64,000 nt of DNA, taken from Pelecanus crispus (taxonomy: Eukaryota > Chordata > Aves > Pelecaniformes > Pelecanidae). The notes under the pieces are model-generated. The model did no database searches. It saw only the letters and a list, made by a program, of their open reading frames with translations, and was not told where the DNA came from. The stretch is taken from NCBI RefSeq assembly GCF_030463565.1, contig NC_134652.1:18329397-18393396 (forward strand), read 5' to 3'. Positions 49,045 to 59,122 of this stretch are shown here, in pieces (position 1 is the stretch's first letter; the number at the start of each line of letters is the position of its first letter). The position numbers and the translations under genes are program-made.

Positions 49045-52000
49045 CTACATTAATGAATTCCAATCTCGAGTAGCCTCCATCAGATGCCTCTGTCCATGTC
49101 CTACCCAATTATCCTGATTGTCAAATATTCTACCGCAAAACCAGCAGCTAAACTTAGCTTTCAAGGTATTATCGGAGGTAGTTTTCACAATCTGATAATT
49201 GTTTTTGCTAGTCTTTTTCAGTGTCAATTTTAAGACAAACCTTTCTTTTACAGGGCTAATAGGTTTTATTGTCCTGTGCCTCTTTTGAGAAAGATCCTCA
49301 GTAGTTATGTCCAAAGGATTGCAGAAGGCTGGCTGCAGAAGCGCTTCAATAGTTCTTTTTGACAATGAAACCTTAAGAACGTGTCCCTTAAATTTAGCAA
49401 TGGTTTTCATTACATTTACAACTTCTGGAACATCTGCATCAGGATGGTTAAGCACAACAACTGGTTGATTTCTCCGAGGGCATTTTACAAGCTGTTTAGA
49501 ATTAAAAGGAAGTAATTTCAGAGTCCTCACAGTTTCTTTTGATGCCCTCGCTTTGTAAGGGCCACCTGATTCACTAACAACTTCAGCCTGATTCTTTTCC
49601 TTACACTTTCTGTGCAACATTACTTTCTTTCTTGGAGGTTCTGGGCAATTATCCTTACTTTTCCGTTTGAAATTCTTGTTTCTTTGCACACCCACAGTTT
49701 CTGAACTTTTAGACCCAGTTTGTTTTAGACGAGGTTTTACTTTTGCGGTTCTGTTTCGAGTGCTCCATGTGGACTTCTGACTACCAAAGTTATTCCTGTT
49801 GTTAGCAGTTATTACTTGCGTGCTCTCAATAGAACCTTTCTGCAACCGCGTCCCTGCAGACTTAGTAGAATAAACAGGTTCTACAGGAGGAACACAACAT
49901 GCTGGATTAGAGCTTGCCAAAGAGGCATTTGCTGGCATTAACCTACCTGGTAAGATTAAGGCATCATTAGAAGCAATATTAGTTTGTTTCTGTGCTAGTG
50001 CAGGAGTAAGGGACTGCAAGTTATCCAACGGTAGTGAGGGCACTGAGTTGCTTACTGACTGAGTGGTATCAGCCAGCATATCTGAAGTAGAAGTCTTAAT
50101 TTTCAGCAAAAGCTTTTGTTGCATGGCTCCAGTTTTCTTTGGTTGACAATTTTGATAATGAGCATTATCCTGAAAAACACTATGTTTATGAACTACAGGC
50201 TTGTTTGGTGTCATACATTTCAGAAAAACTGCCTGCTGTCCATCAGGCAAAAGTGCATAAACATGTTGTTTCTGTTTAATTTCCTGCTGGTTTACTGACT
50301 CCAAGGAACCAAAGACAGCATCCTGATGCTCTGATAATACCTTCACAGAAGAAATTCCTTTCACAGATGACTCCGATGAGTTTGTAATTACTAGAGGTCC
50401 TTTGAGTGGCATGCCATTCAATGAGTCATTTGCTGTACTACATGCTCTCCTGTTACAGGAACTTCTTACACTTCTGAAACTGTCATTTTTCCCCTCCACT
50501 TTTGAGGCTGGTATGGTTATTTTACCATATTCTCTAGATGCAACTCTCCCTAAAATCTGAGAACTATCACTAGGGACATTTGCAACTGTTCCAATTGCCC
50601 CGCTAAAAGTCAAAATCATTCCAGGTCCTTTATTTAAAACAAAGGATGCAGGTACACCTTTAGTCACATGCCCATCTGACGAACTGGTTGACGGAAGAGA
50701 TTTTCCTGAAACCACCTGTAGTCCAGGCTGGTTAGCAAGGTGCAAAGGAACAAAAAATCCTGATGGAGGGGACTGAACTAAAAGGGTTTTCTTCTGTTCC
50801 TGAAGAACTGGCGAAAAGCTACTAGGATTTTGGGTTGTAGACAGTATTTTATCTTTTACTAACTGCTGTGTTATGATTGCATCTGTATGAGTTTTTAGCA
50901 ATGTACCAACACCTGGAGTTCTGGATAATTTATCCATTCCTTGTGAATCAAATGATGCTCTAGGTGTCTGTCTGTCTCTCCCACAATGCGTACCTTCATT
51001 TGTGCTACATCTTGTGTTCAACTCTCTCTTACATAAATGAAAGGCTACATTAGTAGGAGGCCTCTGAAAACTACATGCAGTTGCTGAGCTTTTTAAATGC
51101 GTAAAGGCTTTATTCCCCGTCTCGTGACTAGAAAGCAGCTTGTCAGAATGAAGTTTCACACAGTTATTTGACTTGCTGTGGGATTCTTGCTGAGTAGTTG
51201 CTTTCACTTTTAACACATCTTGCAGTAACTGGTTTATTTCAGGTGATAAATAATTAGCTGCCTGTTCACTCTGCAATGAGAAAACAGATGTGATTTTAGG
51301 CATTAAGACCGAGTTAACACAACCAGAGGCATTTTCTTGGAATTTCTCAGCTACATTCTCAAAGCCTTGATGTATGTTAGCATCCAAATACTGCTGGCCA
51401 TTATGCTGGTCCTCCATAAAACACTCACTGTCAAGAACACATTTAGATTGGCTTTTAGAAGACACAGAGTTATTCTTAGTGTTTGTGTGTCCATAAGTTT
51501 TATTAATATTTGATTGGGCTGAGACAACTTTCTCTGGTTTTATGCCTTTCATCGACTCCAAATATGAAGATGCAGATTCAGTTCTTCTACTGTTCTGAAA
51601 AGAAACTGTTTTGCTAGATAAAAATTCTTTATATCTGTCATCTGTTGACATCCAAATGCTACATGGATTATCTGAAGTGTCCATTTTGGAATAGTTATGA
51701 AAAGACAGCAACCCTTCATTAGAAGAATCCACTGAAGTTGAATAATAGAGATTATTAGTTCCATTACTATTATTCAGGCCACCATTTTGTATTTTCAGTT
51801 CAGGAAAGAAGGGCATTTTCATAGGGTCATAGTGAAGCGTATTTGTAATAGTGGGTGGTAATACCTGAGGATGACTTGGAGGACTATAGCTTCCCCATGA
51901 GATACTACTTCGAGTTCCAACTTTTGTCACCTCATCACATGGAGGTGCAGTTGAGCCCAACTTCATTGGCAAATAATTTGAACTTTTTCCTACAGCTACA

Positions 52001-53700
52001 TTAGAAGGTGCTACAGTTTGAGAAACACTCCTACCATACAGTAAGGAGTTATTTTGTTTTTCCACTTTTGATTTTCCTGAATGAGGAGCAGAACAAGAAA
52101 ATGGAGGGGAGGTTAAAGGGTGAACAGAATTGTTCTTTAAGGTTGGCTGATCAGTTACATGTGGTATAGCACCTGAAGACAAGCCATAGGGATCAGCTGG
52201 TTGTAGCAAAGGAGTTGTAGAACCATCTTTAATAGGATCAGCTTTCTGACCCACCAAATGTAAGTTTTGTTTACTTGTAGGTAATAATTTTATAACAATA
52301 TGTTGTTTTCCATCTACCATTTTAAGTCCCATAAATTTAGCACTGTAATTTGCTGGAACAGATATTTTATTGTTTTTGACCATCAATACCGTTGGCCCAT
52401 GAACAGCATTTTTCAATAATCCCAGGCCATAACTTGTTGCATCATCTGCTTTATTGTATTGTGCAGTAGCAGCAGAGAGCATTCCACCCGTGAAATTACG
52501 CTTTTCTGTATATGTAATTTGATCTTTTTCTTCATTTGCTTCCACATCTCTCATACACTGGTTCAGCTCCTCAGATTTTGTTTGAATTTTATTCACACTT
52601 CTTAGCACTTGTGTATTTTTTTCTCCAGTTTTGTCACTTCCACTGCTTATTTTTTTCCGTCTCCAGAGTGCTTTTTTCGATGCTCCCATTTTATACCTTC
52701 TTAACACAAGCTTCAATCCTGCTGGAGTCTTCACTATTCTTTTTTCACATTTATCCTTTTCCAGTTTTTCTTTCGCATATAAGTGGTCTCTATGCAAAGC
52801 TATGATGTGTTTTAAAAGATAATCTTTCCGTGGTGTGCTGTAACTGCAATATTGACAACCAAAAGGAAACATACTGGTGTGAACAAGAAGATGTTTCTGG
52901 AACTCCTCTTTTGTAAAGCTTACGTGATGGCATTTTCCACATTTATATGGAATCTCATTATGTCTGTGAATGTGCTGAACAAATGTGCCCACATCCTGGG
53001 TAGAAAACCCACATTTTTCACATTGAAAGTGACCGTTTACACAATGCTTTGATGTGAAGTGTTTTGTCAAATCCAACAAAGTGTACATATGCTCATCATT
53101 ACAGAGCTCACATTTTACTAAAGTGCTACGATGGGTGCGTCTATGCTGTTTAAATGACTGGAAGTCATTAGCCGAGAAGTTACACATCTCACAAGGATAC
53201 AAAGGCAACTCGCCATAGTGTAACAGCTGAAAATGTTTCTGTAGATCATTTGGGCTGTATCTAATGTTATCCTTGCACTTTGTACAAGTGAAATTCAGTA
53301 TCTTTGCCGTAGTTTTCAACCCTTCTTCAAATTGCACTTCCGGTTTATTTTGCAAGTGGCTTCCCTCCGAACAATTGGGATTGCTTCCGTTTATTTTCTC
53401 TAGACTTAAGGACTTCCTTGCAGTTTGCTGTTTACACTGAAAGAGTTTTCTAAATCTATCAACTTCATGTTTCATTAATACTTCATTTGGAATGTTCACC
53501 TTGGGTAAATCAATTTTCACATTTTTTAGTTCGTAAGAGAGATTGACATCTAAAATTGCTGGTTGAGTCATCATACTTAAAGGATCATTCACCAGTGCTT
53601 TTCCCAAAGCAGTATCTGTAGAAATATTCTTTGCAGCATTGTGTTTTAACAAACCAATTTGCTTTTTGTCAGGAAAAAACTGTTCCTTTTCAGATGGCAT
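49045..53700 (-). CDS. ZNF518A: ZNF518A, C2H2 zinc-finger protein, single coding exon
   Basis: ZNF518A is a large nuclear C2H2 protein; its paralogue ZNF518B has been linked to the G9A histone methyltransferase, so a role in transcriptional repression is likely but inferred. The frame is uninterrupted for 1551 codons (human is about 1480). Six N-terminal fingers lie at residues 139-161, 170-190, 197-219, 227-247, 254-274 and 282-303, and one more near the C-terminus at 1519-1539 (C-x2-C-x12-H-x3-H). Conserved family blocks occur at about 434-475 (MVKNNKISVPANYSAKFMG) and 1394-1510. A basic KRKSK/PRKK cluster before the C-terminal block may be a nuclear signal. The ATG has A at -3 and an in-frame TAA at 53722-53724, so this start is firm. 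The long middle part is Ser/Thr/Asn-rich and probably disordered. Confidence 0.97.
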   Translation of the reverse strand: MPSEKEQFFPDKKQIGLLKHNAAKNISTDTALGKALVNDPLSMMTQPAILDVNLSYELKNVKIDLPKVNIPNEVLMKHEVDRFRKLFQCKQQTARKSLSLEKINGSNPNCSEGSHLQNKPEVQFEEGLKTTAKILNFTCTKCKDNIRYSPNDLQKHFQLLHYGELPLYPCEMCNFSANDFQSFKQHRRTHRSTLVKCELCNDEHMYTLLDLTKHFTSKHCVNGHFQCEKCGFSTQDVGTFVQHIHRHNEIPYKCGKCHHVSFTKEEFQKHLLVHTSMFPFGCQYCSYSTPRKDYLLKHIIALHRDHLYAKEKLEKDKCEKRIVKTPAGLKLVLRRYKMGASKKALWRRKKISSGSDKTGEKNTQVLRSVNKIQTKSEELNQCMRDVEANEEKDQITYTEKRNFTGGMLSAATAQYNKADDATSYGLGLLKNAVHGPTVLMVKNNKISVPANYSAKFMGLKMVDGKQHIVIKLLPTSKQNLHLVGQKADPIKDGSTTPLLQPADPYGLSSGAIPHVTDQPTLKNNSVHPLTSPPFSCSAPHSGKSKVEKQNNSLLYGRSVSQTVAPSNVAVGKSSNYLPMKLGSTAPPCDEVTKVGTRSSISWGSYSPPSHPQVLPPTITNTLHYDPMKMPFFPELKIQNGGLNNSNGTNNLYYSTSVDSSNEGLLSFHNYSKMDTSDNPCSIWMSTDDRYKEFLSSKTVSFQNSRRTESASSYLESMKGIKPEKVVSAQSNINKTYGHTNTKNNSVSSKSQSKCVLDSECFMEDQHNGQQYLDANIHQGFENVAEKFQENASGCVNSVLMPKITSVFSLQSEQAANYLSPEINQLLQDVLKVKATTQQESHSKSNNCVKLHSDKLLSSHETGNKAFTHLKSSATACSFQRPPTNVAFHLCKRELNTRCSTNEGTHCGRDRQTPRASFDSQGMDKLSRTPGVGTLLKTHTDAIITQQLVKDKILSTTQNPSSFSPVLQEQKKTLLVQSPPSGFFVPLHLANQPGLQVVSGKSLPSTSSSDGHVTKGVPASFVLNKGPGMILTFSGAIGTVANVPSDSSQILGRVASREYGKITIPASKVEGKNDSFRSVRSSCNRRACSTANDSLNGMPLKGPLVITNSSESSVKGISSVKVLSEHQDAVFGSLESVNQQEIKQKQHVYALLPDGQQAVFLKCMTPNKPVVHKHSVFQDNAHYQNCQPKKTGAMQQKLLLKIKTSTSDMLADTTQSVSNSVPSLPLDNLQSLTPALAQKQTNIASNDALILPGRLMPANASLASSNPACCVPPVEPVYSTKSAGTRLQKGSIESTQVITANNRNNFGSQKSTWSTRNRTAKVKPRLKQTGSKSSETVGVQRNKNFKRKSKDNCPEPPRKKVMLHRKCKEKNQAEVVSESGGPYKARASKETVRTLKLLPFNSKQLVKCPRRNQPVVVLNHPDADVPEVVNVMKTIAKFKGHVLKVSLSKRTIEALLQPAFCNPLDITTEDLSQKRHRTIKPISPVKERFVLKLTLKKTSKNNYQIVKTTSDNTLKAKFSCWFCGRIFDNQDNWVGHGQRHLMEATRDWNSLM

Positions 53701-53815
53701 GATTTTAGATTTTCCTTTTCTTTAAGTGAATTCTTGAGACTAGTCTTAGTTCCTGCAAACAAGACTGCTGCAGCAAGTTATTCGCAAGGTTCTAGAACTT
53801 CCCCATTTTATTCTC
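53701..53815 (-). promoter_or_regulatory. ZNF518A: ZNF518A 5' UTR part of coding exon, with acceptor and short uORF
   Basis: On the - strand a pyrimidine-rich tract ends in ctgatttcag at 53816, a good acceptor, so the coding exon begins at 53815. Ten bases in, an ATG at 53804-53806 opens a four-codon upstream ORF (MGKF) ended by TAG at 53792-53794. It lies about 90 bases before the main start and could lower or tune translation. Confidence 0.65.
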
Positions 53816-56800
53816 CTGAAATCAGAAAACAAACAAAGCAAATATTACATTTAAAACTAATGCAATTAGAACACTCATTACAATTCATTAATAAATACAT
53901 GCCAATCTTGGAAGTTGTTGACTTTTATAACAGCATTTGAGAGAAAAAAGGATGAGGCAAAAAAAATGAGACATTACACCGTAAACTTTTGTTTCTTTGT
54001 TGGTTTGCTGTTTGGAGGTTTACACACACATACAGAAATGCATAAATCTTGAAAAATAAGCTTTAAAGGACAACATCTACTGAAAGATGAAAACACTGAA
54101 ATTCCATGCCATGAAATTTTGGTTTTCTCCCACCAGGACAGTCTGTAAGCATGAGAAATCCCAAGAACTGCTTGGTTGTTTGGTTTTGTTTTTTTTTTTT
54201 TTTTAAATGAAGCTAGCATTTATCACTTATTCAGGATTTCAAGCAAATCTAAACACAGTACCTTGCCTGTGACATGGATCACTAACTGAACCTAGCAACG
54301 TAGCTGAAGTACTAAAACCAAGTCAAATTCAAGCAGGCATTGATATTTTTGTTACTCAAGTTTGTTACTCTATTGGTAGCTAACTATTGTGCTTAAAAAG
54401 AAAATTAAAAAAAAAAAAAAAAACGACAAAGATCTACTCACTAATGGAGACATTACCTTTATCAACACCAAAAAACTCACCACGCTCTACAATGAATTTT
54501 TTGCATGCCTGCCTTTAGTATCACACAAGTCTGAAGTAGTCAACAGATAAAAGTTAACTTTGGTTTCTCACCATATGTTCCTGGGTATAGGTTAATCTTT
54601 TCAGAACAAGAGCATGACTTACAACAGTACTCATCTATGGATTAAGAGGCTCAAATAGGTATGGTCAGCATCATTGTCTCGCTACAGACTTAACGTCAGT
54701 GTTTCCATAACAGGCCACACTGACAATTTATAGCAGCTCAAGTCTATGCTTGAACAACACTCCCACATGTCAACATAAAATCAGCAGAAATGGAATAGCA
54801 GTGAAAATCACTTGGATTTTGAAAAGTAAAACTGAAAAGGAACAAGAACTGTTTCTTCATTCGTATATAACACTTTTTACGACAAGCTTTTTCCATAGCA
54901 GAAGCCACAGCATCACTTTCTTCTTTCCTAGCAAAGGCCAGTGAAGTGTTGGCTGAAATCTGATCAGCAGCTCTCTCTCCACTATTCCCCTGCCCACCCT
55001 GAAGCAACACAGACGTGGCCCTCATAAGATCATCCTATTTATTCACACTCAAACTGAAAGAATGATCACATCCTCTCCCTCATTGTGACGAAGTGCAAGA
55101 GCTGTTTCATCATAAGCATTACCACTAAGGTCTTCCAAATATTCTCCCACAGTCCTGTAAGAAGGAAGTATCTAGCATTAAACATGTAAATACCTGACAA
55201 AAGAAAATGGAGATAGAAAGATTTTTAAGGCCACGTTAATGTATCACATAGCAAGAAAAGCAGACCAGGGTTTTTTTTTGAGCATATGCTTTATTGTGTT
55301 CCGTTGGAAAAGATATTAGCATTTCTGCACAATTCTTGAAAATAGTAAGCAAAACAAGCTTTGATATTTTATACAGACTCCAATATCAAATAAATTCAAC
55401 TAATTGTGTTCTTGAACTATGAGACCTGCAAGATTTCAACTATATATCTGACACTCAAAAAACAAACAAAAAAACCCCCACCAAACCACAAACATATACA
55501 CACACACTCCCTCCTTGGGAGTCTTTGCAAATGAAAACACTTTAGGTACAGGATTTTTTTTTTTTTTTTTTTTAAAAAACTCACTGATATATTTCCCATC
55601 TTCCCCACAGGAGATTAATACATGGGATACTACTCTACTTAGAGCCTTCAGAAAAGGACAACTCATCTACATCACACTCCCATTTCACCAAGACACTACT
55701 GTATTGTAATGCTTTCTCTTGTCAATGGTAAATCCCTTATTTGAACAGGAGCAAGCTGAACTCCCACATAAAGAATAAGTAAGTAAAAATGACTTGGACT
55801 TGTTTGCTGAAGAACTTTTTTAATACACAGATGCAACACATGAAGTTTACAGGTTGCATGATGCAATACATCATCCTGATGGCAGCTGCCTATCATTCAG
55901 GTTAAAATGTTATACTGTCAAATACCGAAACCTGAAATATGTGTGCAATTAACACTATAAAAATCAGAAGTGGACGCAGTATGCTGCAGAGAACAAACCT
56001 CAGGCTTTTGGCCCCATGTTAATGTGGTCCTCAGTTGGGCAACGTTTCACTAACTGGATAAAACATTTCTGCTTTGCAGAGTCTCAGCTGAGCATATTCA
56101 AACCTGATCTGAGATCTCCTTTAACTAATTAACCACATAAAATACAATTTAACTTTGTTGTTATTGGGTAGCACGCAACTATCGACAAGCACCTACAGCA
56201 CAAAAGTATTTAATAGAAAAAAACAACTAGTTAAAAAAAAAATCCCAGGGATCTTTAAATGTACATTATCAAAGAAGAAGTCAGACTTACACATTAAGAA
56301 AAGACTTGACTTCAATTCTTCAACAGCCTTTTTAACATTTTTCCACACACACAGAAGAGGTAAATATGTAAAACTCGGAAAAGGCCACAGTCAGGAGGAA
56401 TAGTGAAAAAAGGTCTGGAAACAAAAGGAAAGATATTTTTAAAGATGTAAATACAAGCATAAATCAAAGAATAAGCTGAAAAGCATAAATCCTTCACAAT
56501 TTTACATTACATGCATTTTTAATACATTGAAGACAGAAAAACTGTAAATACATACCACGCTCTCTCCCAACAAACACAAATACAATACAATACAAATTCT
56601 AAATTAATGAGTGGGATTAAAAATCACTAGCAAACTCCTCCTAACAAGGCCTATTTTAACCTTAGCTTTGTCACTACTTCTCAGGCATTCATACCTGGTA
56701 AGCATAAATATATGATAACTTCAAAACAAGACAGAAAAGAGTAACTGGTACCTCAGTCCACCAAATGAACTCAAAATAAACTTATCTTTTCTTAAGCAAA

Positions 56801-57579
56801 AAATGTAATAAATTCTATAGCAAAGACCTAATTATAATTTTCTAGAAATTTTTCCAAAAGCCTGAGGGGAGTAGGGGGTGGAATATAACTTTCACAATAT
56901 TTGACACAAGTAAGTAGATTATAAAGCAGATACAATCAATAGAAACCCTGAAAATACATAAGCATGCAAAGTTACCTCTCATTAAAAAAAAAAACCCACA
57001 CCCACAACACTAAGCACAAGCGTAAGTAACCACTTGAGGCTCTAAGCCTCAATTTTCTTCCCCCAAAAATGCTCAAATATGTCAGCATTTTGTTTAAAAA
57101 AAGTACACATGGAGAAAAAAGTTTTAGCTATATACTTTAATCTAGTGAGAAATGACAGATAGAAGTAAGACACTCCTAAGTTAGGTACCTTTTACAGGTT
57201 TTCCATTCAGGGGGAAAAAAAAAAAATAGAAATTCAAAACACACTCCAGGCAGGTAGTATTTTCAAGATTTCTGTAAAAAATTGTTTACACTCATTTACA
57301 TTTTGCTAAAAACAAAACAAAACAACAAAAAAACCTATGCTAAAGTATTTTCCACGCTTGGTCCCATCCTACACGTGTCTGCAAATTTAGAGTAGTGCCT
57401 TCACTGCTACAAAGATCTGGACACATGCAGGAACTTACAGAACTAGATCTTCAGGAACCCAGAGAGTTAGAGCTTCTGGCGGTCAGATACAATCTGACAC
57501 AGCAAAACGCTGCTTTTGTAGAAATAAAATATAAAGTAAAAATAAATTACCAAATCACTCTCAACGCTAACAAGCACAG
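53816..57579 (-). other. ZNF518A 5' intron sequence
   Basis: Between the acceptor at 53816 and the CpG island I recognise no coding exon. Homopolymer runs occur near 54190 (T), 54404 (A), 55553 (T) and 56986 (A). Additional untranslated exons may exist but cannot be seen from sequence alone. Confidence 0.6.
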
Positions 57580-59110
57580 ACGCCCACGCCACACAGCAAA
57601 CTTGCCGTGTACGAAAAGAGCCGCTCAAGGCTCCAGCGACACACGGCCACCGCCACCGCCGCCGCAGCCGCCACCGCCTCAGCCCACGCCCGCCGCGCCG
57701 GGGGCCGCCCCCCGCCTGCCCGCTCGGGCTCCCGGCACCGCCGGTAACGAGCAGCGGTCCCGCAGGGCGCTGCCGGGGCTCACCCAGCAGCAGCAGGGCC
57801 GGGGCCGCGCCGCGGGCTGTCCCGCCGCCCCCGGGACGAGGAGGCAGGGAAGAGCCCGGGACAAAACACGAAGCGGTCGATGACACCGGCCCGGCGGGGA
57901 TCGGGAGAGCCCCCGGGGCTGCCACCGCCTCAGGGCCGCGCCGCGGGCTCCACCCGGCCGCGGCAGCAGCGCGGGGCGCTTCTCGAAATTGGGGGGGGGT
58001 GGGGGAATGGGGAGACCCCGCTCCGCAGCTCCTGCTTGGGAGCCAGCCGGCTCCTCGGGCGGCCCCGGTGGGCAGCGGTGCCCCCGCCCCGCCGGGCCGC
58101 CCGCCGCGGGGCGCCCACACGGCCCCGGGGGGAGCCGCGTCGCCCGCGACGCCTCGCCTGGCCCGGCGTAGCCCGGCGGAGGGATACGGCGCCACGAGCG
58201 GCCCCAGCGCCAGCCATGAGGCATCGTCGCCCGCTCCCCGCCGCGGCCGGGCGCTGCCCGCGGTCCCCGGCCGCCCCGCCGCCAGCCCCGGCCGCCCCGT
58301 CAACTTCCCGCGGCCGGAGGGGGCGGGGGGCGCGGGACTATTTGACGGCTCACCCCTACCACGGAGCGGCTTCCTGCCCCGCCGGGGCTCGCGCCTCCCG
58401 CCCGCTCCCCGCCGCCACGGGCCGCGCCGGGCCGCCCCCTCCCGCAGAGCGCGCCCCCCCCCCCCTTCCCAGTCCGGTGCCCCTCGCGGAGTTACCTCGC
58501 CCCGCTCCATAGCCCGGCGAGTCGCCGTTGGCGGCCATAACAGTTTCCATCCGGGGACTGCGGGGCTGCGAGCCCGGCGGTGGGGGCGGCCGCGGCGGAG
58601 GGGGCGGCCGCGGCGGAGGGATACGCGTTCACCTGGGGAGACGGACGGCGGCCGACGAGGCCCAGGGCGGGGAGCGCTCGGGTGGGGGGAGGGGTGGGGC
58701 GCGGCCGCCCCCCGGCGGCATGGGCGGCTGCCCCGCGGGGCCGGGCCGCGCTGTGGGCGAGGCGGCGGCAGCGACAGCCCCCGCTGCCTTCCTCCTGCTC
58801 CTCCTCCTTGGATGTGGGCGCGGGGGCTGGGGGCGGGAGGGAAGCACAATGCCGGGCCGCCCGGCGGGAGGGCCCGGGCCTCCCGCACCCCTTCCCCGGG
58901 GCTGCCGCGGGCGAGCGCCGGCCGAAGGCCTGCCGCCGGCCGAAGGGCTGCTGCGGGCCGCCCCGCCGGGCCTTGGCCACATGGCACGGCCGCAGGTACA
59001 GCCTGGCCGCACGGCCCCTCGGTACCTTGCAATGGTTTCGCGCTTCCCTCCGGGCGAGGGTGTGTGCGGAGCGATGGCCGCTAATGGCGCCGGGCAGGGA
59101 GAGCTGAGGC
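57580..59110. promoter_or_regulatory. ZNF518A: CpG island, likely ZNF518A promoter and first exon(s)
   Basis: The stretch is very GC- and CpG-rich, in contrast to both flanks. Several - strand donors could end an untranslated first exon: GCAAG|GTACC (exon end 59026), CCCAG|GTGAA (58633) and GCGAG|GTAAC (58496). G-runs at 57991-58012 and a C12 run at 58454-58465 are quadruplex-prone. The long open frames on both strands (up to about 520 codons) follow from the scarcity of stop codons and I do not call them genes. The transcription start is not resolved. Confidence 0.75.
58582..58617. repeat. Perfect 18-bp tandem duplication in CpG island
   Basis: The unit GGGGGCGGCCGCGGCGGA occurs twice in direct succession. 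Each copy has a GGGGCGG box of the type bound by SP/KLF factors and a GCGGCCGC octamer. It lies within the likely ZNF518A promoter. Confidence 0.9.
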
Positions 59111-59115
59111 CCCAT

Positions 59116-59122
59116 TATAAAA
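59116..59122 (+). promoter_or_regulatory. TATA-like box facing away from ZNF518A
   Basis: TATAAAA occurs on the + strand at the outer edge of the CpG island, in the context CCCATTATAAAACACC. It would place a start near 59145-59150, reading away from ZNF518A. No gene is recognised downstream, so this may serve a divergent non-coding transcript or be chance. Confidence 0.3.

Noticed and set aside
57467..59032. Very long open frame (521 codons) on the - strand, and similar + strand frames up to 361 codons, in the CpG island.
   Set aside because: All six frames are open because stop codons are AT-rich. The peptides are low-complexity Gly/Ala/Pro/Arg with no domain, and frames overlap on both strands.
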